From: Winogradskya humida
GTDB taxonomy: Bacteria > Actinomycetota > Actinomycetes > Mycobacteriales > Micromonosporaceae
Direction: 5' to 3'
DNA: 64,000 nt
NCBI RefSeq assembly: GCF_016862215.1
Contig: NZ_BOMN01000144.1
Span: 1-64,000 of the forward strand
Position numbers and translations under genes: made by a program
In this document: positions 8,899 to 18,216 of the stretch, in pieces
Numbering within the stretch: the stretch's first letter is position 1
Layout: each line of letters starts with the position of its first letter
The notes under the pieces: model-generated
Database searches by the model: none
What the model was told of the DNA's origin: nothing
What the model saw: only the letters and a program-made list of their open reading frames with translations

Positions 8899-9837
8899 AT
8901 GACACGGCGTCAACTTGTCGTGGGCGCCGGGCCGATCGGGCGGCACGTGGCGACGCTGCTCGCCGCGCGGGGCGACCAGGTGATCGTCGCGAGCCGGTCG
9001 GGGCACCACACCAGCATCCGTGGCGTGGAGCATCGCGGCCTGGACGCCTCCGACGCCGACGCGCTGACCCGGGCAGCCGACGGCGCCGCCACGATCTTCA
9101 ACACCGCCAACCCGGGCGCCTACCCGACCTGGGAAGCACGCTGGCCGCCGCTCGCCGCCGCCCTGCTGATCGCCGCCGAGCGCACCGGTGCCGGGTATGC
9201 GATGACAGGCAACCTGTACCCGTACGGTCCCGTCGACGGGCCGATCCACGAAGGACTCCCGGAGGTTGCCCGTGACCATCTGGGCCGGTTGCGGTCGCGG
9301 ATCTGGGCCGACGCCCGCGCCGCGCACGAGGCCGGGCGGGTCCGGGCGTTCGAGGTGCGGGGCTCCGATTTTGTCGGCAGCGGGCAGGGGACGGGTGGCG
9401 GCGAGGGCCATGTCAGCCGGGTCCTGCCGGCAGCGTTGCGCGGGCGCACCGTACGCATGCTCGGCCGCACCGATCAGCCCCACACCTTCACCGACGTCCT
9501 CGACATGGCCCGCACCCTGATCGCCGCAGCCGACGACCCCGGGGCGTACGGCCGGGTCTGGCACGCCCCCAGCAACCCGCCCCGCACCCAGGCTCAGATC
9601 ATGGCCGAGCTCATGGACGCCGCCGGCAGGCCGCGGGTCACCGTGAAAACGCTGCACCCGACCGTGGTCAGAGCGCTGGGCGCCGTGTCGCCGGTGCTGC
9701 GCGAGGTCGCCGGGATCGACTACATCATGACCCGGCCGTACGTCCTCGACGCATCGGCCGCCAAAGCCCGCTTCAGCCTCCACCCCACCGACTGGGACGA
9801 CGTCCTGCGCCGCACACTGAAGGCGGCAGGCGCCTAG
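8899..9837 (+). CDS. NAD-dependent epimerase/dehydratase-like (SDR) protein
   Basis: An extended short-chain dehydrogenase-like protein of about 312 residues. It starts with a Rossmann segment LVVGAGPIGRHVATLLAARG, a GxGxxG-type dinucleotide site. The usual YxxxK dyad is not obvious: a tyrosine-containing GNLYPYGP segment is present instead, so it may be an atypical SDR acting as a redox sensor or reductase of unknown substrate. The ATG at 8899 is the first residue that gives the Rossmann start; the open frame extends upstream only through the operator region. Divergent from a TetR regulator with three operator copies between, hence probably inducible. Its stop codon overlaps by four bases that of the convergent TetR gene. 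Confidence 0.85.
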   Translation: MTRRQLVVGAGPIGRHVATLLAARGDQVIVASRSGHHTSIRGVEHRGLDASDADALTRAADGAATIFNTANPGAYPTWEARWPPLAAALLIAAERTGAGYAMTGNLYPYGPVDGPIHEGLPEVARDHLGRLRSRIWADARAAHEAGRVRAFEVRGSDFVGSGQGTGGGEGHVSRVLPAALRGRTVRMLGRTDQPHTFTDVLDMARTLIAAADDPGAYGRVWHAPSNPPRTQAQIMAELMDAAGRPRVTVKTLHPTVVRALGAVSPVLREVAGIDYIMTRPYVLDASAAKARFSLHPTDWDDVLRRTLKAAGA

Positions 9838-10466
9838 GAGGGCAGCGGAGCGTTCGCCACCGCGTGGGCCTCGTCGGCGGGCAGCCCGAACATCCGGAGC
9901 AGGTGCTCGGCTAGCTGCTCGGCGACGGAGCCGACGGCGAGGTCAGGGTCTGCGAGCGCCAGGCGCAGGCTGGCCAGCACCGAGCCGAGGGTCACCGCGA
10001 CGGCGAGTGGAGCATTGTCGACCCGGAGCCTGCCGGTCGCGGCGGCCGCCTCGATGTCACGCTGGATGTACGCCGCCGGACCCTGCGCGTCGTCCAGGTA
10101 GGACATCCCGTTGCTGACCAGGATCTGGGCGAACTGTGGCCGGAGCAACGCCCCGCGAACGGACAGCCGGACCGACAGCGCGTACGCCGCCACCGGGTCG
10201 CCGAGGTCGCGGTGCAGGTCGTCCAGCGCGGCGCCGACGAGCACGAGGACATCGGTGACAGCTGCGGCGTACAACTCATCTTTGCTGGTGAAGTGGTTGT
10301 AGAAGGACCCGAAGCCCACGTCGGCGCGTTCCGTGATGGCCTCGATGCTGGCCTTCTGCGCAGTGCCGTCGGCGAGCATCCCGCGGGCCGCGTCGATCAG
10401 TTTCTGGCGGGTCTGCGCCTTGCGCCGCTCGGTCCGGTTCGCGGCGGTGCCGTGCTGCGCGCTCAT
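9834..10466 (-). CDS. TetR-family transcriptional regulator
   Basis: About 210 residues. The N-terminal DNA-binding domain includes IEAITERADVGFGSFYNHFTSK, a typical TetR helix-turn-helix; the C-terminal half is a helical effector domain. The ATG at 10466 is preferred over the GTG two codons upstream without strong ribosome-site support. Divergent from the membrane-anchored hydrolase at 10521 with a 7+7 bp palindrome between them, the normal arrangement of a local repressor and its target. Confidence 0.9.
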   Translation of the reverse strand: MSAQHGTAANRTERRKAQTRQKLIDAARGMLADGTAQKASIEAITERADVGFGSFYNHFTSKDELYAAAVTDVLVLVGAALDDLHRDLGDPVAAYALSVRLSVRGALLRPQFAQILVSNGMSYLDDAQGPAAYIQRDIEAAAATGRLRVDNAPLAVAVTLGSVLASLRLALADPDLAVGSVAEQLAEHLLRMFGLPADEAHAVANAPLPS

Positions 10467-10500
10467 GGTCACAGCTTACTTATGTTGATTCCCTACAGCT

Positions 10501-10516
10501 CTGATGATTTCATCAG
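10501..10516. promoter_or_regulatory. Palindrome upstream of hydrolase, probable TetR operator
   Basis: CTGATGATTTCATCAG is a perfect 7-bp inverted repeat around two central bases. It lies 4 bases before the hydrolase ATG and 34 bases from the divergent tetR start. Position and symmetry suggest autoregulation by that TetR protein. Confidence 0.6.
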
Positions 10517-10520
10517 TTCC

Positions 10521-11582
10521 ATGCGAAACACCGCCATCACGCTGGGCGTCGTCGTGCTCCTGGCCGCGATAGCCCTGGTCACCCTGAAGACCGTCAACGA
10601 CCGTTACACCGACCCTGGCCAGGCGAAAGTCATCGCAGCGGGCTACGTCGAGAAGACAATCCGGGTGAACGAGGTCGCCCTGAGCTACGTCGAGGGGCCG
10701 GACAACGGGCCGCCGCTGGTCCTGCTGCACGCCCAGCACCTGGACTGGTACAGCTACAACCTCGTCCTGCCGGGCCTGGCCAGGTCGTTCCACGTCTTCG
10801 ACATCGACTACCCGGGGCACGGCGCGACCACCGTCCCGGCCGGCTACCCGATGACCGCCGAGCGGATCGGCACGGACCTCGGCGACTTCATCGAGACAGT
10901 GATCAAGGAGCCCGCGTACGTCACCGGCAACTCGTCCGGCGGTCTGCTGGCAACCTGGCTCGCCGCCAACCGCCCGGAGCTCGTGAGGGCCGCCCTGCTG
11001 GAGGATCCGCCGCTGTTCTCCGCCGAGCAGCCCCGGATCCGGCAGACGATCGCGTACAAGTCCTTCGTCACGAGCAACCAGGCCGTACAGGATCGGGCCG
11101 ATGATTTCCTGCTCTACTGGATCAGGGCCAGCAAGCCGTTCTTCGACAGGAACGTCGGCCGGGGCTCCGGATCGGCGCTGACCCGGGCCATCACGTCGTA
11201 CCGCGGGGCCAACCCCGGCGCGCCGGTCGAGATCGGGCTGCTCAAGAACGACACCGTCCGCCAGTTCATCCGCGGACTCGACGAGTACGACCCCCGCTTC
11301 GGTGCCGCCTTCTACGACGGCACGTTCAACAAGAACTTCGGCCACGCCGCCGCGCTCAGCCGGATCACCTGCCCGGTGCTGCTCCTCCAGGCCAATTTCG
11401 AGGTACGCCCGGACGGCATCCTCGACGGCGCCATGAGCCAGGAAGAGGCCGGCCGGGCGGCATCCCTGCTCCGCGACGGCACGTACCGGCGCATCGACGC
11501 GACCCACGTCGTCCACCTGGACAAGCCCGCCGAGTTCACCGAGCTCCTCACCGGCTTCTTCCTGCAGAACACCGGCAACTGA
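10521..11582 (+). CDS. Membrane-anchored alpha/beta hydrolase
   Basis: About 353 residues. An N-terminal hydrophobic helix (AITLGVVVLLAAIALVTL) without an evident cleavage site should anchor it outside the membrane. The rest is an alpha/beta hydrolase: oxyanion-region HAQHLDW, a DYPGHG turn, and nucleophile elbow GNSSGG with the serine in G-x-S-x-G. A late His in ATHVVHLDKP is the likely catalytic histidine. The substrate cannot be inferred; esterase, lactonase and haloalkane-dehalogenase-like activities all use this fold. The ATG at 10521 follows the palindromic operator directly, so a bound TetR protein would block initiation. A longer open frame upstream overlaps the tetR gene and is not used. 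Confidence 0.85.
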   Translation: MRNTAITLGVVVLLAAIALVTLKTVNDRYTDPGQAKVIAAGYVEKTIRVNEVALSYVEGPDNGPPLVLLHAQHLDWYSYNLVLPGLARSFHVFDIDYPGHGATTVPAGYPMTAERIGTDLGDFIETVIKEPAYVTGNSSGGLLATWLAANRPELVRAALLEDPPLFSAEQPRIRQTIAYKSFVTSNQAVQDRADDFLLYWIRASKPFFDRNVGRGSGSALTRAITSYRGANPGAPVEIGLLKNDTVRQFIRGLDEYDPRFGAAFYDGTFNKNFGHAAALSRITCPVLLLQANFEVRPDGILDGAMSQEEAGRAASLLRDGTYRRIDATHVVHLDKPAEFTELLTGFFLQNTGN

Positions 11583-11688
11583 GGCACCGCCGGGCTGCGA
11601 CGCAGGTCAGCCGGACGGGCGGGTAGGGTCTCGCCGACGCGGCTGGGGATCAACTCCACTGCTCGCCGCACCAAGAAGGGACCCTGCC

Positions 11689-13614
11689 GTGGCTGACGTC
11701 CAGCAGGCGACACCGCATCGGCACGACAGTGTGCGACTGGCAGTGATCGTCGGCGCACTGGGTGTGGTGTTCGGGGACATCGGGACGAGCCCGATCTACA
11801 CGCTGCAGACCGTGTTCAGCCCGGACGACCCGCACCCCGTCCCGGTCAGCGCAGACAACGTGTACGGCGTCGTGTCGCTCATCTTCTGGTCCGTGATGAT
11901 CATCGTCACCGTGACCTACATACTGCTCGCCCTGCGCATCGACAACGACGGCGAGGGCGGCATCATGGCCCTCATCGCGCTGCTGCGCCGCCAGGCCGCC
12001 GCCCCGGGCCGCCGGACCGCCGCGCTGCTCGCCGCGGTGGGCATCTTCGGCGCCTCCCTGTTCTTCGGCGACAGCATGATCACACCGGCGATCTCCGTGC
12101 TGTCGGCCGTCGAGGGGCTCAAGATCGTCGAGCCGTCGTTCGACTCCTGGGTCGTCCCGATCACCGCGGTCATCATCGTGCTGCTGTTCACCGTCCAGCG
12201 CCGGGGCACCGCCGCCGTCGGCCGCGTCTTCGGACCCGTGATGATCGCCTGGTTCCTGGCCATCGGCGCGCTCGGGATCACCGGCATCACCTCGGAACCG
12301 CAGATCCTCAAGGCACTGTCGCCCACCTACGCCGCCGGGTTCCTCGCCGGGCATTTCGGCATCGCCTTCTTCGCCCTCGCCGCCATCGTGCTCGCGGTCA
12401 CCGGCGCGGAGGCGCTCTACGCCGACATGGGCCACTTCGGCCGCCGCTCGATCACCCGCGGCTGGCTGTTCCTCGTGCTGCCCGCCTGCACCCTCAGCTA
12501 CCTCGGCCAGGGCGCCCTGATCCTCAAGGACCAGGCCAACGTCGGCAGCCCGTTCTTCCTGCTCGCACCCGGCTGGGCCCGCCTGCCGCTGGTCCTGCTG
12601 GCCACCGCCGCCACCGTGATCGCCTCCCAGGCCGTCATCACCGGGGCGTTCTCGGTCGCCTCCCAGGCCGGCAAGCTCGGCTACCTCCCCCGCCTGCGCA
12701 TCGCCCACACCTCCGAGTCGTCCATCGGCCAGATCTACGTGCCGTGGATCAACTGGCTGCTGCTGGTCTCCGTCCTCACCCTCGTCTTCGCGTTCCGCAG
12801 CTCGGCCGCCCTGGCGTACGCGTTCGGCATGGCCGTGACCGGAACGATCACCATCACCACGCTGCTGAGCCTCTACGTCGCCCGCAAACGCTGGGGCGCC
12901 CCGCTCTGGCTGATCGGCGGCGGCGCGGTCCTGCTGCTCCTGGTCGATCTGTTGTTCGTCGCCGCCAACCTCACCAAGCTGGTGCACGGCGCGTGGCTGC
13001 CGCTGGCCATCGCCCTGACCGCGTTCACCCTGATGACGACCTGGCAGCGGGGTCGCCGGATCATCACGGCCGAGCGGGAACGCCTCGAAGGCCCGCTCCG
13101 CGAATTCATCGACCAGATCCGCGACGGTACGTGCGCCACCCAGCGGGTCCCCGGCACCGCCGTCTTCCTCAACCGCGGCAAGCTCACCGCACCGCTCGCG
13201 ATGCGGGCCAACGTCGAACACAACCATGTCCGCCACGAACACGTCGTCATCATGTCGCTCGAGACCGAACCCGTGCCCCGGGTCCCGCAGCAGGATCGCA
13301 TCGTCATCGACGACCTCGGCTACGCCCACGACGGCATCTTCCACGTCATCGTCCGCTACGGATACCTCGAGGCCCCGAACGTCCCCGCCGCACTCGCCCT
13401 GCTCGACCCCGGGACCACCGAGGGCCAGCTCGACCTCGACGAGGCGTCCTACTTCCTGTCGAAGATCGAGCTGCGTCCCGGCGACTCCCCGACGATGGCC
13501 ACCTGGCGCAAACGGCTGTTCATGGCCACCGCCCACGCCACCGCGGACGCCGCCGACTACTTCGGGCTCCCCCGCGACCGTACGGTCATCATGGGTTCCC
13601 GGGTCGAGGTCTGA
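11689..13614 (+). CDS. kup: Kup-family potassium uptake transporter
   Basis: A 641-residue potassium importer of the KUP/HAK/KT family, presumably K+/H+ symport in the plasma membrane. The signature GVVFGDIGTSPIYTLQ in the first helix and GGIMALIALLRR are visible, followed by about twelve helices and a C-terminal cytoplasmic domain of some 170 residues, as in Escherichia coli Kup. The GTG start follows AGAAGGGA by 6 bases. Monocistronic: the next gene is convergent with a strong hairpin between. The 105-base leader shows no recognisable cyclic-di-AMP riboswitch. Confidence 0.95.
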   Translation: MADVQQATPHRHDSVRLAVIVGALGVVFGDIGTSPIYTLQTVFSPDDPHPVPVSADNVYGVVSLIFWSVMIIVTVTYILLALRIDNDGEGGIMALIALLRRQAAAPGRRTAALLAAVGIFGASLFFGDSMITPAISVLSAVEGLKIVEPSFDSWVVPITAVIIVLLFTVQRRGTAAVGRVFGPVMIAWFLAIGALGITGITSEPQILKALSPTYAAGFLAGHFGIAFFALAAIVLAVTGAEALYADMGHFGRRSITRGWLFLVLPACTLSYLGQGALILKDQANVGSPFFLLAPGWARLPLVLLATAATVIASQAVITGAFSVASQAGKLGYLPRLRIAHTSESSIGQIYVPWINWLLLVSVLTLVFAFRSSAALAYAFGMAVTGTITITTLLSLYVARKRWGAPLWLIGGGAVLLLLVDLLFVAANLTKLVHGAWLPLAIALTAFTLMTTWQRGRRIITAERERLEGPLREFIDQIRDGTCATQRVPGTAVFLNRGKLTAPLAMRANVEHNHVRHEHVVIMSLETEPVPRVPQQDRIVIDDLGYAHDGIFHVIVRYGYLEAPNVPAALALLDPGTTEGQLDLDEASYFLSKIELRPGDSPTMATWRKRLFMATAHATADAADYFGLPRDRTVIMGSRVEV

Positions 13615-13625
13615 CGGGTCCCTGC

Positions 13626-13649
13626 CTCACCTGAGCCAGGCGACCTGCC

Positions 13650-13658
<9 letters not shown>
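13626..13658. terminator. Bidirectional hairpin terminator between kup and mntH
   Basis: A 10-bp perfect stem (CTCACCTGAG with CTCAGGTGAG) continues after one C-C mismatch into 4 more pairs and a CGA loop. No T-run follows, as usual for actinobacterial terminators. The right arm covers the last codons and stop of mntH. Confidence 0.75.
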
Positions 13659-14930
<1,272 letters not shown>

Positions 14931-14981
14931 GAAGCTGTCCCTCCTCGGGCGACGATGAATGTCCGCGCTACAGGTACGGCG

Positions 14982-15929
14982 TCAGCCGCTGACCCGTACG
15001 TCACCGTTGAGGCCCTTGGGGTAGAAGCCGCCCTTGCTGACCTTGCCCGGGTTCAGGTACACGATGTTGAGCACCTGCCCCGGGGTACGGCTGTAGGCGA
15101 TGCCGCTCTTGTTCGTCGGGTTGATGTTGGCCCGTCCGTTGGCGGTGATGCCCTGGTCGAGGTCCGTCCTGCCGTCCAGCGAATCGCGCGCGGCGGACAG
15201 CTTCGCCACGGTCGCGGCCATGTCCTTCTCGAACAGCGACGTGCGGATGGTCGCGGCGTGATACGCCTCGACGGCCAGGATGCCGGCTGCGGCCTCCAGG
15301 TAGGTCTTGTTGGTGATCAGCGGGGCAGCGCCCTTGTACGCGGTGACGCCGACATCCTCGAACAGGTACGCCGCCAGCAGGAAGTTGTTCTCGTTGGCGT
15401 ACGGGTCGAACGTCTCAGTGGCACCGATGACACCGGCGGCGCGGGCTGCCGCCGTGAAGCTGTCACGAATGTTGATCGAGGGGCGCGACACCGCGGCCTT
15501 GCCCAGGGCCCCGCGCAGGAAGTTCACGTGCGCGCGCTCGTCGTTCGCGATCTCCTGGGCGTACTGCCGGATCGCGGGAGTGTCGAACTTGACCGCCCGG
15601 CCACCGGTCACGCCGCCCCGGGTGCCCTTGCCAGTGGTGAAGTTGTCGGCGAGCCCTTCACCGTTCACGGCGTGCAGGTAGAACTCCGCTTCGAGGTATT
15701 CCAGGTTCAGCGCGAAGTTCAGCACCGCTCCATCGCTCGGCGCCGCCGCCGCGGCCGCGGCGGCCGTGGCGGCTTCCTGGGCAGGCGCCGCGACGGCCGG
15801 TGAGGTGAGCACGCCGCCACCGACGACTCCGAGCCCGAGAGCTCCGGCACTCTGCAGGAAGCGGCGGCGGTCCGCTTTGTTCTCAGCACTGCGGCTGATC
15901 ATTTCCTTGACGAGGGTCTTACCGAACAC
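14982..15929 (-). CDS. Tat-exported ferritin-like domain protein
   Basis: About 315 residues. The N-terminus has a twin-arginine signal (DRRRFLQSAGALGLG, then a hydrophobic run and AVAAPA cleavage region), so it is exported folded. The body is a ferritin-like four-helix domain with metal-ligand-type glutamates and histidines in NLEYLEAEFYLHA, ANDERAHVNFLRGAL and VEAYHAATIRTSLFEKD. Related actinobacterial and desiccation-related proteins are of unknown function, perhaps iron binding or peroxide removal. I chose GTG 15929 because AGGGAG lies 6 bases upstream; the open frame reaches ATG 15962. Followed by mntH on the same strand. Confidence 0.88.
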   Translation of the reverse strand: MFGKTLVKEMISRSAENKADRRRFLQSAGALGLGVVGGGVLTSPAVAAPAQEAATAAAAAAAAPSDGAVLNFALNLEYLEAEFYLHAVNGEGLADNFTTGKGTRGGVTGGRAVKFDTPAIRQYAQEIANDERAHVNFLRGALGKAAVSRPSINIRDSFTAAARAAGVIGATETFDPYANENNFLLAAYLFEDVGVTAYKGAAPLITNKTYLEAAAGILAVEAYHAATIRTSLFEKDMAATVAKLSAARDSLDGRTDLDQGITANGRANINPTNKSGIAYSRTPGQVLNIVYLNPGKVSKGGFYPKGLNGDVRVSG

Positions 15930-16202
15930 GGTGCACTCCCTGACAGAAGACGGGCACGACAAACCGGCCCGGCGTCGGGGACGCGGGGTCGAGGGTCGTG
16001 AAAGAGGCCGGCGGAACTGTCACTCGACGACGGTCGCCGGGCTGCCTCGGGGGTCTGCCGGGAGCACCGGCGGTACGGATCGGGCAGCCTGCAACAGATC
16101 AGCCAGGCAAACCATAACGATCGACGGCCGCGCTCAAGGTCGAAAGTGAGAATAAATTGCAAATGCCAACAGCAGGCAATAAAACCCAGGTCAGAACAGC
16201 TC
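15930..16202. other. Non-coding leader of the ferritin-like gene
   Basis: With the adjoining terminator this makes a 314-base gap. It contains no convincing gene. A distinctly AT-rich patch at about 16140-16195, in otherwise very GC-rich DNA, is the likely promoter area for the leftward ferritin-like gene, but no clear -35/-10 pair could be fixed. Confidence 0.4.
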
Positions 16203-16233
16203 CCTGCCACGTCCGCCCTCCTGACGTGGCAGG
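16203..16233 (-). terminator. Hairpin terminator after otsA
   Basis: CCTGCCACGTC pairs perfectly with GACGTGGCAGG across a 9-base loop (11-bp stem). It starts 10 bases after the otsA stop codon in the direction of transcription. There is no T-run. Confidence 0.7.
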
Positions 16234-16243
16234 TCTGCCGTCG

Positions 16244-17629
16244 TCAGTCGGCGAGTGCTCCGAGGAAGTCCTGAGCCCAGCGGTCGATGTCGTGACCGCG
16301 GACCTGGGCACGCATCGGGCGCATCCGGCCGGCCTGCTCGGCGGGGTCGGCGTTCAGGGCGTCGACGAGGGCGCGCTTGATGTCCTCGACGTCGTGCGGG
16401 TTGACCAGGAAGGCGGTCTCCAGCTCGGCGGCGGCACCGGCGAACTCGCTGAGCACCAGGGCGCCCCGGTCGTCCTCGCGGGCGGCGACGTACTCCTTGG
16501 CGACCAGGTTCATGCCGTCGCGCAGCGGGGTGATGACCATGACGTCGGCGGCGAGGTAGAGCGCGACGAGTTCCTCGCGGTTCATCGACTGGAAGAGGTA
16601 GTGCACCGGGACCTGGCCGACCGCGCCGAACTCGCCGTTGATCCGGCCGACCTCGCGCTCGACCCGGGCGCGCAGTTCCTGATACTCCTGGACGCGCATC
16701 CGGCTCGGCGTGGCGACCTGGACCAGGACCACGTCGTCGTTGGAGACGGTGCCGTCGGCGAGCAGTTCGCCGTACGCCTCGAGCCTCTGCTCGATGCCCT
16801 TGGTGTAGTCGAGGCGGTCGACGCCGAGCAGCAGCCGGCGGTCACCACCGAGCTCCTTGCGCATGCGCCGGGCCTCGGCCTGGACGCCGGGATCGGAGGC
16901 GAGCTTCTCCACCTCGTCGACGTCGATCGAGATCGGGAACGCCCGGGCGGTGACGGTGCGGCCATCGTGGACGACGTGGTCCTCCTGCGGGTCCAGCCCG
17001 AGCAGCCGGCCGGTCAGCTGCAGGAAATTCTGCGCGGCGAGCGGGCGCTGGAAGCCGACCAGGTCCGCGCCGAGGAGTCCGCGCAGCAGTTCGGCACGAC
17101 GGGGCAGCTGCATGAACAGCTCCACCGGCGGGAACGGGATGTGCAGGAAGAACCCGATCCGCAGGTCGGGCCGCCGCTCGCGCAGCATCGCCGGCACCAG
17201 CATCAACTGGTAGTCGTGCACCCACACCGTGCCGCCGGGCGCGGCCAGCTCTGCGGCGGCCTCAGCGAACCGGCGGTTGACGGCTTCGTAGGCCTGGCGC
17301 CACGGCCGGCGGTGGGTCGGCTGCTCGACTGCATCGTGGAACAGCGGCCAGATGGTGCCGTTGGACTGCCCCTCGTAGTACCGGTCGACGTCATCGGCAC
17401 TCAGCCCCACCGGGTGCAGGTGCATCCCGTCGCTGTCGAACGGCTCGGGCGCGTCGCCGGGCTGACCGGTCCAGCCCACCCACGCACCGCCATGGCCGCG
17501 CACGATCGGCTGCAGCGCGCTGACCAGCCCGCCCGGGCTCCGCGCCCAGCTGCGGCTCCCGTCGGCGGCCACCACCTCGTCGACCGGCAGGCGGTTGGCG
17601 ACCACGACGAACTCGTACGTCTCGTTCAC
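16244..17629 (-). CDS. otsA: Trehalose-6-phosphate synthase OtsA
   Basis: A GT20 glycosyltransferase of about 461 residues that makes trehalose-6-phosphate from UDP- or GDP-glucose and glucose-6-phosphate, for osmotic and desiccation protection. Family motifs are present: VVVANRLPV, GWTG, VHDYQLMLVP, FFLHIPFPP, GVDRLDYTKGI, and the nucleotide-sugar end segment RDGMNLVAKEYVA. The GTG at 17629 is chosen because it directly precedes NETYEFVVVANRLP and follows TGAGG; the frame stays open upstream into the palindrome at 17689-17742 without adding conserved sequence. No otsB phosphatase is in the window. A hairpin terminator follows it. Confidence 0.95.
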   Translation of the reverse strand: MNETYEFVVVANRLPVDEVVAADGSRSWARSPGGLVSALQPIVRGHGGAWVGWTGQPGDAPEPFDSDGMHLHPVGLSADDVDRYYEGQSNGTIWPLFHDAVEQPTHRRPWRQAYEAVNRRFAEAAAELAAPGGTVWVHDYQLMLVPAMLRERRPDLRIGFFLHIPFPPVELFMQLPRRAELLRGLLGADLVGFQRPLAAQNFLQLTGRLLGLDPQEDHVVHDGRTVTARAFPISIDVDEVEKLASDPGVQAEARRMRKELGGDRRLLLGVDRLDYTKGIEQRLEAYGELLADGTVSNDDVVLVQVATPSRMRVQEYQELRARVEREVGRINGEFGAVGQVPVHYLFQSMNREELVALYLAADVMVITPLRDGMNLVAKEYVAAREDDRGALVLSEFAGAAAELETAFLVNPHDVEDIKRALVDALNADPAEQAGRMRPMRAQVRGHDIDRWAQDFLGALAD

Positions 17630-17688
17630 AGCGATGTCCTCACCACCTGCAGATACCGCGCGCTCCCCGTAGCGAAACCCTCCGCGCC

Positions 17689-17742
17689 CGTTAGGTTGTG
17701 CGCAATTAAGTTGTGCACAACTTAATTGCACACAACCTAACG
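17689..17742. promoter_or_regulatory. 54-bp near-perfect palindrome: three overlapping operators
   Basis: The two 27-base halves are reverse complements except at one pair. It resolves into three overlapping sites with cores TTGTGCGCAA, TTGTGCACAA and TTGCACACAA, centred 15 bp apart and each flanked by TTA/TAA. This resembles arrays of MarR/OhrR-type operators. It lies between the DUF4267 stop and the otsA start; it could alternatively act as a terminator stem for DUF4267. Confidence 0.6.
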
Positions 17743-17758
17743 GCGAGTTTTCGACGCG

Positions 17759-18130
17759 TCACAGGGCGAACAGCAGGGCGGCGCTGATCAGTACGGTGAC
17801 CGCCGTGGCGAAGTGGATGCCGAACGCGACGGCTTTGGTGCCACCGTGGCGCAGGACGATCACGGTGTCCCCTAGTGGCGCTAGGGCGACGACGAGCATG
17901 AACCACGCCTCGGCCTGCACCCCCACGAAGGCTAGCAGCGCTAGGCCGACCAGCCCGTAGGTAAGGTCGCGGACGCCCTTGACCGACAGGAAAGCGTCTC
18001 CCTTGCCTGGCTCGACCGGGACGCCGTAACCCGCCGCGGCCGCGTGCGGCACCAGGAGGAACCTGACGCCAATGAAGATGATGAAGAGATTGAGCGCGAT
18101 GGCGAGGCCGTAGGCGACCGTCTCGAGCAT
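17759..18130 (-). CDS. DUF4267 small membrane protein
   Basis: A 123-residue protein with about four membrane helices (IALNLFIIFIGVRFLL, YGLVGLALLAFVG, FMLVVALAPLGD, ATAVTVLISAALLFAL). It resembles the DUF4267 family, whose role is unknown. The ATG at 18130 has AAGGGAG 7 bases upstream. The gene uses several rare CTA leucine codons, precisely where they build CTAG-containing operator copies (17873-17885 and 17933-17945). Divergent from a TetR gene, its probable repressor. Confidence 0.8.
   Translation of the reverse strand: MLETVAYGLAIALNLFIIFIGVRFLLVPHAAAAGYGVPVEPGKGDAFLSVKGVRDLTYGLVGLALLAFVGVQAEAWFMLVVALAPLGDTVIVLRHGGTKAVAFGIHFATAVTVLISAALLFAL
17873..17945. promoter_or_regulatory. Two intragenic copies of the CTAGYNNCGCTAG operator
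   Basis: CTAGTGGCGCTAG (17873-17885) and CTAGCAGCGCTAG (17933-17945) lie inside the DUF4267 coding sequence. They match the two intergenic copies at 18144 and 18194. CTAG is normally scarce in bacterial DNA, so four copies of a 13-mer within 340 bases are unlikely by chance. Confidence 0.6.
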
Positions 18131-18143
18131 GATGACTCCCTTG

Positions 18144-18206
18144 CTAGCATCGCTAGAATATATTGTGACACTAACATGGCACCGACAGCCCGGCTAGTGC
18201 CGCTAG
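18144..18206. promoter_or_regulatory. Intergenic TetR operators (CTAGYNNCGCTAG)
   Basis: CTAGCATCGCTAG (18144-18156) and CTAGTGCCGCTAG (18194-18206) sit between divergent DUF4267 and tetR genes, the first covering the DUF4267 leader and the second ending 10 bases before the tetR ATG. Probable autoregulatory and target operators. Confidence 0.75.
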
Positions 18207-18216
18207 GATTCCTGTC

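Noticed and set aside
11583..11688. Possible cyclic-di-AMP riboswitch before kup
   Set aside because: Only 105 bases, with none of the paired structure or conserved core of that class visible.
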